From: Xiphias gladius
Lineage: Eukaryota; Chordata; Actinopteri; Istiophoriformes; Xiphiidae
Assembly (NCBI RefSeq): GCF_016859285.1
Contig: NC_053422.1
Coordinates: forward strand, 17,901,001 to 17,965,000
Length of the DNA: 64,000 bases
Direction: 5' to 3'
The notes under the pieces were generated by a model. That model saw nothing but the letters and a program-made list of their open reading frames with translations. It had not been told where the DNA came from and made no database searches. The translations under genes were made by a program, and so were the position numbers. Shown here piece by piece: positions 10,640 through 43,030 of this stretch; position 1 is the stretch's first letter; every line of letters starts with the position of its first letter.

Positions 10640-12245
10640 TCACTTGTTTTATTTTGTTTTGAAACTTTATTAATGGAAAATGGTTAACAGTAATAGTCCC
10701 TCAGTGTACTCATTAGTGGCAAATGTTAAGTGCTATTTACATCTCAGTCTGTAATGTATAAGTAATGCCTTATATCATGTGATGGTAGCATACGAGCATG
10801 CATCTGCCCTTAAGGTCAATAAATAGGGAGAGTCTCATGTTGGTGACACCTGAAGCCAACGGGTATTAATTAATACAGAACTCTGTAGACTTCCCATAGC
10901 ATGTAACACACTTTGTAATCTGCACTAATCTCACTTCATGGTTTTATTGTGACTATTATAGGCTGTCTGTAGATACCACATACACCTATAAAGCAAGCTT
11001 TCATTAGGCTGTAAATGCTAACATACACATTTCCACATATTTCACTCACCTGTTGGCTTTAAGTAGTGTTGCCCTTTTTTTCATAGCCAGAAGGGGGCAG
11101 TGTTGTTTTCTGCTTTTAGGACTTTATAAACTGTTCATCAATGGCATTGTCATGACGTACATACTTGTGATGGAAATACAGTGTCAGTGGAGCACACCGA
11201 CATGACACGCATGTGTCAGAAGTTATGACTTTTCCTATTAAATGTTCGGTTGTACAGTAAATAAGGTAAAACTATCCACCTTGGAAAAAAATAGTTTAAG
11301 TTGAGGATGTGATCTTAGATGATGCTGCATTTTTCCATATGAACAAGCTGCAACTAAAAACCAGATGGCAACAAATGTCAAGTAAATAGCCCCCCGTGGC
11401 AGCTCGGCTGACTGCGAGGGGATGCCCAATTTTTGCTGACAGCAACCAAGATCATTTGTCTGGGCGTTTGAGCTCATTTTCTGGTTCATGTCTTTAAAAA
11501 GCTCATCTAGATGTAACGTCACGACCTTCCCATACCTCTTCTGTGAGTCAGTGGAGTTGGCATCTCATTCACTGTCAATGATAAAGCCCTGTGATTGTAG
11601 AAAAGGGTCTCTGGCTGTCTGGATTTCAGCTCTAATGATCTCGCTGAAGCATTTGGATCATATTATCTAAGAGCATAAAAATAACTCAAATTCCTTTTCC
11701 AAGTGGATTTTTGCCTCGAGATTCAACTGACATATGGGCAAAAGAAATCTGATTTTTATGGGGGCCGGGTTTTGTTTTTTTTCCTACTTTTTTTTTTTTT
11801 TAATAGAAAAACCTTCATGAGGTGTAAAATGTTAGCTATCTTGTGGGTATTAAAACTATATCAAGGAATGTTGTATGCAGGTGCACTTTTGGAAACACAA
11901 ATGTTAAAACCCAGAAGACGTTCCCATCAAGTCTCAGTCATCTAGAAAAAGAAATGAATGACGCAGCGGTACAGGATTTTGTTTTTGTTTTATAATCTGG
12001 AGGAAAGAGCATGTCAGGATCATACACTTTTTCATGATTCAGTCATCCGTGTTGTCCAAAGGAGGCGTTAATATGGATTTAAATCTGGTCCAGCAAACTG
12101 AACTGTTTGCCTTAAACAGTTAACTTCATACTTCTGCCGTGGCTTTGCTACAGACCCATTACACTTATTGCTATGTGATGTAAAGCTGCAGCCTCGGGGT
12201 TTTGTTGTTATGAAACTGTACATAAAATGTTTAGTGTTAAATAAA
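10640..12245 (+). other. ndfip1-fgf1 intergenic / possible extended ndfip1 3'UTR
   Basis: No gene is visible. Bases 12170-12245 end in ACATAAAATG...TTAAATAAATG (AATAAA at 12240-12245) followed by a T- and GT-containing stretch, which looks like a distal poly(A) site. ndfip1 may therefore have short and long 3' ends. spry4, which lies here in other vertebrates, is not found. Confidence 0.4.
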
Positions 12246-12259
12246 TGTCACTTTTAACG

Positions 12260-13320
12260 CGTCATCTCTGAGTTGTCTGGATTGATGATTGCTGTGTTAC
12301 TGAGCCGTGGGGGTCAGATACCCAATGTGACAAATACATTTACAGTTTTTATATGATCAAAACTCGGGGTGAAGGGTTATAAACCGGTAAAATTTACAGG
12401 ACAGTATTATGAAGCTGTAGCAGTGTAGGCAAAAAAGGGCACAACAGTTAAAATATGTTGCTCAATTTTGCAAGAGAGCAACAAAAATGTCTACATGTAT
12501 GTTAAAAGATTCACTGGGTAAATTTACATTGGTGGCACCAAGTGGCAGCAACGTGTAACTGCTGCGAAGGTGAGAAAACAAGCAGAAGTCTGGGAGAGCA
12601 GTAATGACCTTAATTCTCTCGTCTATTCCTTGCCTTGGAGAGGCATTAACTCTCCAGAGCAGGGCACAGATTACAGAAAAGTCAAACTGGAAAGGACTTG
12701 GAGCACGTGATCTCCGCCAGGCCAGCAACATTCTCAGTCAATGGGTAATGTGTCATCTAACGTTCAAGTAAGGAAGTGCAGGAATTTATGAGAAAATGGG
12801 ACATTTTTGACATTTTTCCTGGGTCACAGTGATACTTTAAAAGCAAATCCTGCTGTCATACCTGGATCCAGATCCCCAAGAAAACTGAGCTGCTTGCGCC
12901 TAACTCTCCACCGAATTTCACTGACAAACAATGGAAATAATTTTTCAGACAATAAAAAAATAATTCAGATAACCACAAATTTACCAGCACTACACACGAG
13001 GTATTTTTCTTTAATCATGGAATCTGTATTATAGGATATTGATGTGTAGAGAATGTTTTTCTCATCCCACAGAATCATCTAAAATGCCCCTTGGTTTGAG
13101 AACCACTAATAATAAATAACATCAAATGGAACCAGCACACTCACTGCTGATTGAGCCTCCTTTGGCTCAGGTGCTGTGTCTGTTGATGATACTGTTTTCT
13201 TCTCGTTTGCTCCTCACACTTTCTTCTTTTAATGCTCTAAGGAGACCTGCTACCAGTGACAGTGCCAACATCAGATTTTCTGCTAACAGAGATAATGTGG
13301 CATGTTCATAAAAATGACGC
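12260..13320. other. Intergenic spacer between convergent ndfip1 and fgf1
   Basis: About 1 kb of unique-looking AT-rich sequence; ORFs here are short and match no family I recognise. The fgf1 3'UTR (- strand) probably occupies its right part up to 13537. Long T and A runs (about 13330-13395) lie at the boundary. Confidence 0.4.
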
Positions 13321-13537
13321 GCGCGATGAAAAAAAAAAAGATGAATGCAGAGTTTTTTGGCTTTTTTTTTTGGGATAATAAATTTTTTTTTTTTGGGGGG
13401 CAATAGCTGCTCCTTTCCTAAATAAATATGCATCAGAGCTAGAAAGGCTGCAGCTTCACCTGCACCTCCAAGCGCTTCCTGGAGCAGCTTCCAGGCCATT
13501 TTGGTTGAAGTGTCGCTGCATGTTGAGATGAACGTCT

Positions 13538-14962
13538 TCATTTCACTCCGTCCAGTTGTTGGGGCAGAAAGAAGACGGCCTTCTGACCGATGTGAGTTCT
13601 TGGACCCAGTTTAGGTTTTCCATTCTTTTTCAGGGCGACGTACCAGTTCCTCTCCTCGGACTTCTGAGCCCGATATGTGTTGTAGTGGTTCTCCTCCAGT
13701 TTCTCCAGGAAGAAACATTCGTCAGTGACCGTGGGCTGAGAGAGAGATAAAAAAAAAAAAAAAGCAGCTGACAGCAGTTTGGTTTGAGATTAAAAGTTTA
13801 AAAATGCAGTCAGCAAAGTTTAGATTGTCTATTCGGCAAGTGATTATTTTCAATAGATATGATTATGCCTGCATCGTTAAGTTTTTCTGATTTACCATCA
13901 CGTCAACTCATCTGTTGTGGATACTCACCGAACTGTAGAGGCACCCCTCATCGCTCATTGCCAAATATCGCCCGGCTTCTGTTCCTTGGATGGCCACCAC
14001 ACCTCTGTCCACAGCTTTGATCTTTAAAACAGCTGAAAGGAGAAGAAGTGTGCACGGCAGCAGCTGAAACCCATAACTACACCTCTACAAACATGGGTCA
14101 CTTTTTTTTTTTTTTTTTTTTGTGAGGGGGGGGTTGGGTCAAGGGGAAAATGGGAAATTTCTGTGTCAGGTTCAAACATATTTGGTGTTTCATTTTGGTT
14201 CAGCCAGAAAAACCGCGACATTTCCGGTCCTTGCTCTTGAGTTGAATGACTGCCGCGTGAGGTCCCTTGAAATGATCCGCCCTAGAAATGCGCAGCATCT
14301 TTCTTGTTCCTCTGACTAAGCACATTTGTTGTCTTGTATTTTATTTATTTTATTGGTTTATTTGACCATGACATTGCTGGTTGATCAACAGAAACAAAAA
14401 GAACAAAACAAAAAAACCAAACTGCGTATGAAATGTGTGCGCTGCTTCTGTGCGCTCTGATGTGTGTGTGATGCTATTGCACATGAACTCATTAGTTCAG
14501 CTTTCGGTCCCAGTCTATCACAAGCCGCCGCTGCTTTCAGTGCACTTGTGCACTTTTTCCCCCTCACGCAGACACGTTCAATAAATACACTTACAACGCA
14601 CTTAACACGAGGTCGGAACTTGTGGGATGTCCTGTCTTCCCCAGGCCGAGAAATTAGCAGCGCCCCCCTTTTAATGTATCAGCACTTAGCTGCCACACGT
14701 CCTCATACCGGACGCATGGTTCCTTCCGCGCTCTCTGAACCTGACACACCTGCAGTAAAGGCGGTGAACGCATCACGCCGTGTGCTGCGGTCTTACTGTG
14801 AACGTCCCCGTCGTCCCTCTGGCCCCGCACCGTCCCGTCGGGCAGGATCTGCAGGCGATGTCCGCCATTCATGCAGTACAGCCGGGTCAGCCGCCTGTAG
14901 TCCCCCAGCAGGCCGCCGTCCACGCTCTCATCCTCCGCCGCGGAGACCTGTCCGTCCGCCAT
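13538..14962 (-). CDS. fgf1: Fibroblast growth factor 1 (acidic FGF), complete
   Basis: Three coding exons on the minus strand are 14797-14962, 13929-14032 and 13538-13735. Splice borders are canonical, phases 1 and 0 match, and the total is 468 bases (155 aa, the same length as mammalian FGF1). The protein is a secreted but signal-peptide-less heparin-binding growth factor for all FGF receptors. The beta-trefoil core is plain: [17 protein letters not shown] (29-45), [19 protein letters not shown] at the exon 2 end, [16 protein letters not shown], then the heparin-binding loop [18 protein letters not shown] and FFLP. The start ATG at 14962 gives [12 protein letters not shown], a little shorter before the core than alternative upstream starts; no upstream in-frame ATG exists (the codon at 14980 is GTG). 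The N-terminal basic motif reads YRRLTRLY (22-29), different from the mammalian KKPK nuclear signal. The whole gene spans 1.4 kb. Confidence 0.96.
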
Positions 14963-16000
14963 CCTGCTCGGGGGGGACACACGCCGCTCTGCGAACCAGC
15001 AGGAGGGTTTTCAGTGGTCCCCCCCCCCCTGCAGTGGTCAGGTCTTTACGTGCTCCTGAACGAGCGCGGAGACCACACAGGCAGCTGGATGCGCGTCCCC
15101 GACTGCTGGCCTCAACCTCCTACTGGGAGGATGGTATGGAGAGCGATTACTGACACTTACAGACCGCAACCCCAACTTTTCGAAAGCGCAGTCATTTTTT
15201 TTTTTTTTTTATATACTAGAGGCAACGAGGAGAAGGACACAACTAGGCCTTTGAGATCCTGAATAACACAGATACAGTTTTAGTAGTTAAGTCCTAATTT
15301 CCTACAGAGTGGTTGGGACATGACTTAGGCTGAGATAAGGGGAAGTACACGATCTTTATGAACCCTGCAAAAACTCCACAATGTTTTTTTAATTTGATAC
15401 ATCAATAAAAAAAAAAATCCTTATAGAGGATCTGGATAATTCAAATGTCAGCCCCGAGCTCTCAAGCAGTGGTGGGACTGGAGGTTGGATAAAAACCCCG
15501 GATAACGGCGCGGAGGCCAGATGTTGACGTGTCCGGGCTGCAGCAGCAGCAGCTTCTATTAGCAATTATTATCCACCAAATGAAGAAAAACAGAAACAAC
15601 TCTAATCAGAGGCATTGCTAATGAATGTAAAAACAAACAAATGCAGCGGTCTCTCACATGAGAGAACCAAAATGGCTCTAGCTTTGGCAGAAAATGGCGT
15701 TTTCCTGTGGGAACCCGTCATGCACATTACGAAACTAATCGAGGGCCTTTGAAATCTTTTGGAAGTTAAACAAAAACCATTTCACCAGCTGCAGATAGAC
15801 GACAAGTGGACACTTGTGACATTTAGGCGAACTGACCCTTTAAACAGCTCCTCCACAAGTTCAGCGAACAGTGGATAAAATCTTATCATTGATTAATTTC
15901 TTAAGACTTTGACAGAAGGTTGATGGTTGTTTTTTTTTTTTCTGCAGCTGTATCTGGTGCTTTCTCCGATCGAAAATGTCGAACAAAAACATTGCTTTTA
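14963..16000 (-). promoter_or_regulatory. fgf1: fgf1 5' region, GC-rich near the gene
   Basis: From about 14680 to 15120 the sequence is clearly GC-rich with frequent CG dinucleotides (CCGCCGCGGAGACC, GAACGAGCGCGGAG), unlike the AT-rich surroundings. It covers fgf1 exon 1 and its upstream side, so it is a candidate CpG-island promoter. Further left the sequence becomes AT-rich with T and A runs (15188-15210, 15408-15417). I see no upstream exon or TATA box with confidence. Confidence 0.45.
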
Positions 16001-17390
16001 TGCAGCTTTTATTGGTTTAATTGTTAACAGTGGGCAGAGTTTATACGTGCCCATTAATCCCAAACGAGGAGTTTGACTCTAACGTTTCGCAGATGGACTT
16101 GGTCCGGACTGGCTCTCCCCGGCACCACGTTACTCCTCTCTGCAGGTTTGACCTCGCCTGAACCCTCGCGTCGAGCTGCTGCTGCCGACAGCCAATCGGG
16201 GCCCGGAGTCTGCACGTCCGTGTGAACCAAGCTGACACTCGGCACGACCATTCAAAAAAAATAAAAAATAAAGTAACGAAGACAGAACCCTTCGGGGACA
16301 CTGAAGCGGGCATTTCAGTGGACTTCGACAGTCCTCAGCAAGAGTCAATAAGCCAGGTGCCAGAATGGAAAAGCGCGTTTATTTGCTGAACAAGTGCTGG
16401 GATCATGAAAAGTGGCTTACAACGAGCTTACCGCCTCCATTGTTCATAATCATCGAGTTAACATCATGGCAAACATCGGCAAAACAGTTCCTTGTTTCGA
16501 GAAGTACCACACAAAGACATACAGTTCGACCTTTAATCAGTGGAGGAAAAGATCAACAGGACTCACACAACAGAGGAGAAATAATACAGAAGGTAGGTAT
16601 AGAAAAACTATTATATGGAGACAAATACACCACATTTTCTTTACAATGGATTATATGTACATACTCATTTTTTTAAGCAAAACAAAGCTTTTTATTTTTT
16701 TTATTTTTTAGAGAAAGCATATTACCAGTGAAACACGATCTGCCCTTGATAATTCTCAAAAGTTAATGTCTGCATATATTTTATACAAAATAGATTTTCA
16801 AACGATATTTGGGTAGTGCAAATCTTTTTAGATTCAAGCTGGTTGATTACTTTCACAGACAGTTCGTGTGTGAAAAAGACTGACTCCTATCCTGTTCACA
16901 GTATTACACAATTTGACCAAAGCCATCACCTTAGAGTTAAAAAAAAAAAAAAAAAAGTGTTTAAAAAAAAAAAAAAAACCTGTACATTTGTCTTCTATGA
17001 GCTACTTAGTTTACACTGACATTATTTTGAATTTGTATGTACTTGCTTTGGTCACTTTGTAGTCAAACATCAAATAGGCTTTTTTTGTGCAGTCTGGGTG
17101 GACTGATAACTGACTTAAGTGTATCTTTTTTCCTGAAGTTATATGTGAATCTCCTGTATGCAAATAGCTTATATGTAAAACAACAAAACAAACAAAAAAC
17201 AAAAAAAAAAAACTAGGGAAAAAAAGTAAGGAACCACATTTTATGTGATGGTGATAGATTATCTGTCATTTCTATTGCATATTCAGTTGTCCTCCTCAAA
17301 AATGTACAAGAAGGTAAGCAAGGATACATTTTTGAGCAAGAAGAGGCAAGTGTGTGATTTCATATACTGTATATACCTGTTTAAATGGCG

Positions 17391-17419
<29 letters not shown>
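17391..17419. repeat. (AGC)n microsatellite
   Basis: Twenty-nine bases of uninterrupted AGC, nearly ten copies, followed by AAGCAG. On the nr3c1 strand this reads (GCT)n and may fall in its 3'UTR. The poly-alanine or poly-serine ORFs it creates are not genes. Confidence 0.95.
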
Positions 17420-17424
<5 letters not shown>

Positions 17425-18635
17425 GAGATTTGGATACACTGAATGTGAAAGTAACCCATGAGTAACCCCTGTGTAGTTAATGAAGATAGTTTTTCTGAAT
17501 AAACCTTTTGAAAAGAAAAATAAAAAGCATCCTTTTTCTGAGCCTGGGTATGAATGTCAACGGTGACAGCACATTCGTGAAACCCCCCCCCTCCTGACAA
17601 AAATACACCACAAGTCACAGAAACAGACACATTTTGGGAATCCAAACTAAACATTTTTGGTTCTTAATGTCAGGACATAAATGACCAGACATAGACAACC
17701 ACATACTGTGTGAATCAGACAAAAGTTTTAAAAACCTGAGCGTGGGAGTGGCTTAAAATTTACGAGTGCTTTTATGTTTGCCGTTGGGATAGTTTAGCAA
17801 GTGAGCATTCTTGACATTTTCCAGCTTGAAACGCACCAGTGAGCACTCTGCCGTTGCTCACTTGACACATTTATCCAATTAAGACGGAAACATTTCTTTT
17901 AAACTAAATGAATTCCTCTTTAAGGTTCACAGTCGTGTCAAAACCTGGATTATTTTGTGCTTTAAACACAAACAGCTTGTCGGCGTTATGAAACACACCG
18001 GTGACAAACTTTGCAGACCACCTCAACTGATGAAAATGTTGCGACACATAGCAAAATCCCACTGACTCACAACACACACACAAATACGGATGCTGACGTA
18101 CCTACATTATTGTGTGATTACGCAACACATCTGTGAGTGCCTTGTGTTACAAATAAAGCTCACGTATCACTCATTAATAATGACCTCTATCAATTCTCTA
18201 TTCTTCAGACAGATTTGTCAGCTTCAACGCTAGGACTTGTCTCCTCTTCTGATAAAAACACTGACCAACTTTCAGCATCACTGAAAACAGACAAAACAGG
18301 AGTTTGGCACTGAAATAGTTCCCAGAGAATAAAGGATCCATTTTGCCTGCCTCCCCAGTCAGTGACGCTACACTTTCACTGTGGTGTGACTCTATGAGGT
18401 GACTGATGCTAAGTGCTTTCAAAAATTGGGGTTTGACTAACGAACAGACGAACAAATAAACATGCAAAAGTACTAAAAGACACGCAGACATGGTGCCAAC
18501 AGGGCATTAAGGAAGTAGAAGGGTTAAACTGGAGGGGTCGAAGGTTATCAGCAGCTGGTGGAGGTTTATAGGGTAATGAATCTGCCAACAACTGATCCAA
18601 AGTGCTGTTTAAACAAGCTGTCTATCATTCATTTC

Positions 18636-19004
18636 AAAGGAATAGTTCAACATTTTGGGAAATATGCTTATTAAGGTTTATTTACTGACAGAACGGAGGA
18701 CTGACACCACTCTCATGTCTGTGTGTGTGGGGGGCAGACAGACTCCAGCAAGTTCCTAGTCCCGGCCAACCAGTGGTCCGTCACATAAGCCAACATAAAT
18801 TGGAGATTTAAAGGTGCTGGTAAGGAGTGGACAGAACCAGACTAGCTGTTTCCCCACTTCCAGTCTTTATGCTAAGCTAAGCTAAGCTAAGCTAAGCTAA
18901 GCGACTGCTGACTCCAGTGTCACATTTACTGTACAGATATAACACTGGTACCGATCTTCTCAACTGTCGGCATGAAAGCGAGCAACAGTTAAACTATTCC
19001 TTAA
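18636..19004. mobile_element. Non-autonomous TIR element (MITE-like), about 370 bp
   Basis: The left end AAAGGAATAGTTCAACATTT and the right end AACAGTTAAACTATTCCTT are inverted copies over about 17 bases (AAGGAATAGTTYAAC). The internal blocks CCACTCTCATGTCTGTGTG, CCCACTTCCAGTCTTTATGC and ACCGATCTTCTCAACTGTC are those of an abundant percomorph element that I recognise from memory. There is no coding capacity. It lies in the probable nr3c1 3'UTR or just downstream. A target-site duplication is not clear. Confidence 0.7.
18871..18902. repeat. (GCTAA)n tandem repeat inside the MITE-like element
   Basis: Six perfect copies of GCTAA plus GC. The parent element normally carries two or three copies of this pentamer, so this looks like local slippage expansion within the inserted copy (the parent copy number is from memory). 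Confidence 0.9.
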
Positions 19005-20458
19005 ACAAGTAAAAGCAACACAATGAAAGCAATGCATAAGCTTTCAATAACATATTTCCATTAGCAGCGTGGGTATACTGTCGAAGAAAGGATCATCAGT
19101 GGCAGAATCATGACTGCATCTTTGTCAGTTTTCCAGGAGAGACTGTAAAAAGAACTTAAAAAATGAAGGACGGTTATTTTTAACCAGTAACTGAGCCATG
19201 GCAGAACCACAGAAATTGAGTTTTCCTCATGAATTAAAAATGACATAATCTTGCAAACACAATAAAATATGCCCTCTCATTTCTGATTGGTAGACGCACT
19301 AATCTATCACATTCCATTATTAGACTATTGGGGCAAGAATGGGGGCTAAAATAAACATCAAAGTGGGCTATTTCCTAATAGAAAAAGTTCTAAACTCCAT
19401 CTACAGTCATATAGTAAAGACTGGTACAGCATTAGCAGTCTTTCTTCACAGTCTTGCAAAGCCTTTAGCAGGGTACAAAGTGCTCGAACCGCACTTAAAT
19501 GTGGAGTTGAATGTGTGGGAAACTGCATCAAAGGAAGCAGGCTTTGAATATTCTTATTAATAAGGACCATTTCTACACGGGGAGGAATGACCGAGCTGCC
19601 TCTTCTAAAGATAAACAAAGTCACTGGAAAGAAGGAAAACTTGAAACTGCATGTAATATAAAAAGTACAATCAACATACGATGACGGAAGACCATGATGG
19701 GTTAAAGAGAAGCATACCTTTGGACAGGTAGGAAGAAAATGGCTAAGATGATATCTGAAGCAAAAAAGGCACATATGTTTTCCCTTTTATAATAGACGTG
19801 TGTAAACCTGGAAGAGGTTGGCTTGTGGGAGAAATCGTCCTTTGAATGGCTGGTTAACAAGCCAACAACTGTTTCGTATGTCCAAAGTATCAATCAAAGC
19901 AAAGCAGAAATATGCTTTTTAAATGACTGGAGAACAGATTTTTTCTTTTTTTTCCCATATGACTGATAAACATATTGTTACAACCTCCTATAAAAACTAA
20001 AAGAGGAACATACAGTCTAGAAAGCCTACTTAAGAGCATGTTATTAATTAAGCTTTGTTACCTTTCCAGGTAACAACAACCTGGAAAACTCTATAAACTG
20101 TTATAATTTGAAAATGTAGAAAATACTATCAGAACCTGTACATAGATATTTGTTTTATCTATTTTAGATATCGCTCTGTATTTGAAGGTAAGAAACCTGA
20201 GACGACATGGATGTTAGCCTATTTCTCTTTTTCTGTGATTATCTTTTATCTTACAAATATTTCCTACTTGTTGTTATACACTACATCTTGCACTGCTCAA
20301 CAAAACAAAACCTCTGTGCTCACTGTCTGGTTTCTACACAAATATCCCCAGTCTCTCTCCCTCCAGACCTGTAAGCCACTGCATAAAGTTGCATACTCGC
20401 TCCCAAAAACATCATTCACTCCGCGCCTCAGATCCTCAGTCCCTTCATCATCGCTCTC

Positions 20459-20512
20459 CGGGGGTGGGGGTGGGTGGGGGGGTGGTTGGGGGTGGGAGGT
20501 GATGTGGTGGGA
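20459..20512 (+). other. G-run tract opposite the start of the nr3c1 3'UTR
   Basis: About 54 bases made almost only of G and T with many G3-G7 runs on the plus strand; on the nr3c1 mRNA it is a C-rich tract 35-90 bases after the stop codon. The plus-strand sequence could form a G-quadruplex; the RNA C-runs resemble poly(C)-protein binding sites. Confidence 0.7.
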
Positions 20513-20545
20513 TTTTTAAGGCATTCTGTCTGTTACGGGGCACAG

Positions 20546-41991
<21,446 letters not shown>

Positions 41992-43030
41992 CTTTTTATT
42001 TTTTATTTTTTTTTTGGGGGGGGTAGACAGAAAGCATTACCAGACAAGGTTAGATAGAGTGCATAGCAGCCGCATTTAAACATACGAAAGAGGGATTAGC
42101 AGACGTGCTGGAAAGCTAGTGCCACTCCAATTTAACGTCATTTAAAACGGTTCCAGGATGTGCACAAGCAGTGAGAAGTTATCTAACGTTAGGTCGATGT
42201 AAGACTGGGCAAAGTTGCCAGGCATGCCCACCTGCGCGCCCATGATAGCTAGCGCAGCTAAGGGTAGGTAACTGCATTAGCTATTCCTATAGTAAAATGT
42301 TCGCTTGAGCGCATAGACAGACTTGTCCGCCTGATATACAGTGGGGTTGAAACAAACACACATTATACGGGTTCGACCAGAAATCACATACAGAGAGCCG
42401 TAAAGTTCACACAAGTGTAAGATATTCTAAAGCTAACAGTGCTTGTCGCTAACTGCTGGCATGCTAGATAGCAATGTGGCTAACAGTTAAAGTGGCTATG
42501 TGCCTACATTTCACTCGGATGTCGTTGACAGTAATGTTAGCCTGCAAGCTAACATAGCCCTTATAACTGCATATGTAAATGTGCTACGGTACTGTAGCCA
42601 TATTTAGCTATAATATATATTAACTTAAATGTGAATAAAAGCTCATATTTACCCTTGAAATGACGGGTTGTTGATATGTGTCCACAGGTCGTTTGTCAAC
42701 ATTGTTTTGGTTGAAAGTGGCAGTCCACCGCACGCAACACTGACTCAATGTTTGTTAACGTGTCTCCTCAACGCGTCGTGTCCTACCTACATGGCTACAT
42801 AAAACGTCAAAAACTCGCCAAGCTGTGTGTGTTTACGAGTTTCAGGTCTTCCAGTGCGACTTGGCTGTAAATTGTCATGCAAACCGCCTTAAACAGGCTG
42901 AGCTATGGTGATTCGCAGCTAGCCATTAGGAAAGTAAGCGTTAACCTCCAGGAAAAACATACAAAATGGAGAACAGAGGAGCCAGCCCCATGGCTGACCT
43001 GTTTACAACACGCGGCGCCTCCTGCCGGCC
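41992..43030 (-). promoter_or_regulatory. nr3c1: nr3c1 5' leader: intron 1, candidate exon 1 and promoter
   Basis: On the minus strand a good donor (TTTCAAGG|GTAAAT) puts the end of a non-coding exon 1 at 42653, so intron 1 would span 41992-42652. Upstream, CG dinucleotides become frequent and the block 43010-43030 (GCGGCGCCTCCTGCCGGCC) is GC-rich, a likely TATA-less promoter. Alternative first exons, known for GR genes, cannot be excluded. Confidence 0.4.

Larger units (their letters stand above)
16001..20545 (-). other. nr3c1: nr3c1 3'UTR and fgf1-nr3c1 spacer
   Basis: No coding exon is found in these 4.5 kb. On the minus strand, AATAAA candidates lie at 16378-16383 and 16008-16013, so a 3'UTR of up to 4.2-4.5 kb is possible, in line with the long 3'UTRs of GR genes; the true end cannot be fixed. 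The region holds poly-A/T tracts (16930-16980, 17185-17230), an AGC microsatellite, a terminal-inverted-repeat element at 18636-19004 and a C-rich (minus strand) tract just after the stop codon. Confidence 0.45.

Noticed and set aside
10640-13320. spry4 expected between ndfip1 and fgf1
   Set aside because: No Cys-rich Sprouty-like reading frame occurs on either strand.
14464-15153. 229-codon plus-strand ORF over the fgf1 first exon
   Set aside because: It is antisense to fgf1 exon 1 in GC-rich sequence, has low-complexity Pro/Arg content and no recognisable domain.
17283-17654. ORF with poly-alanine
   Set aside because: Created by the AGC microsatellite; no start context or homology.
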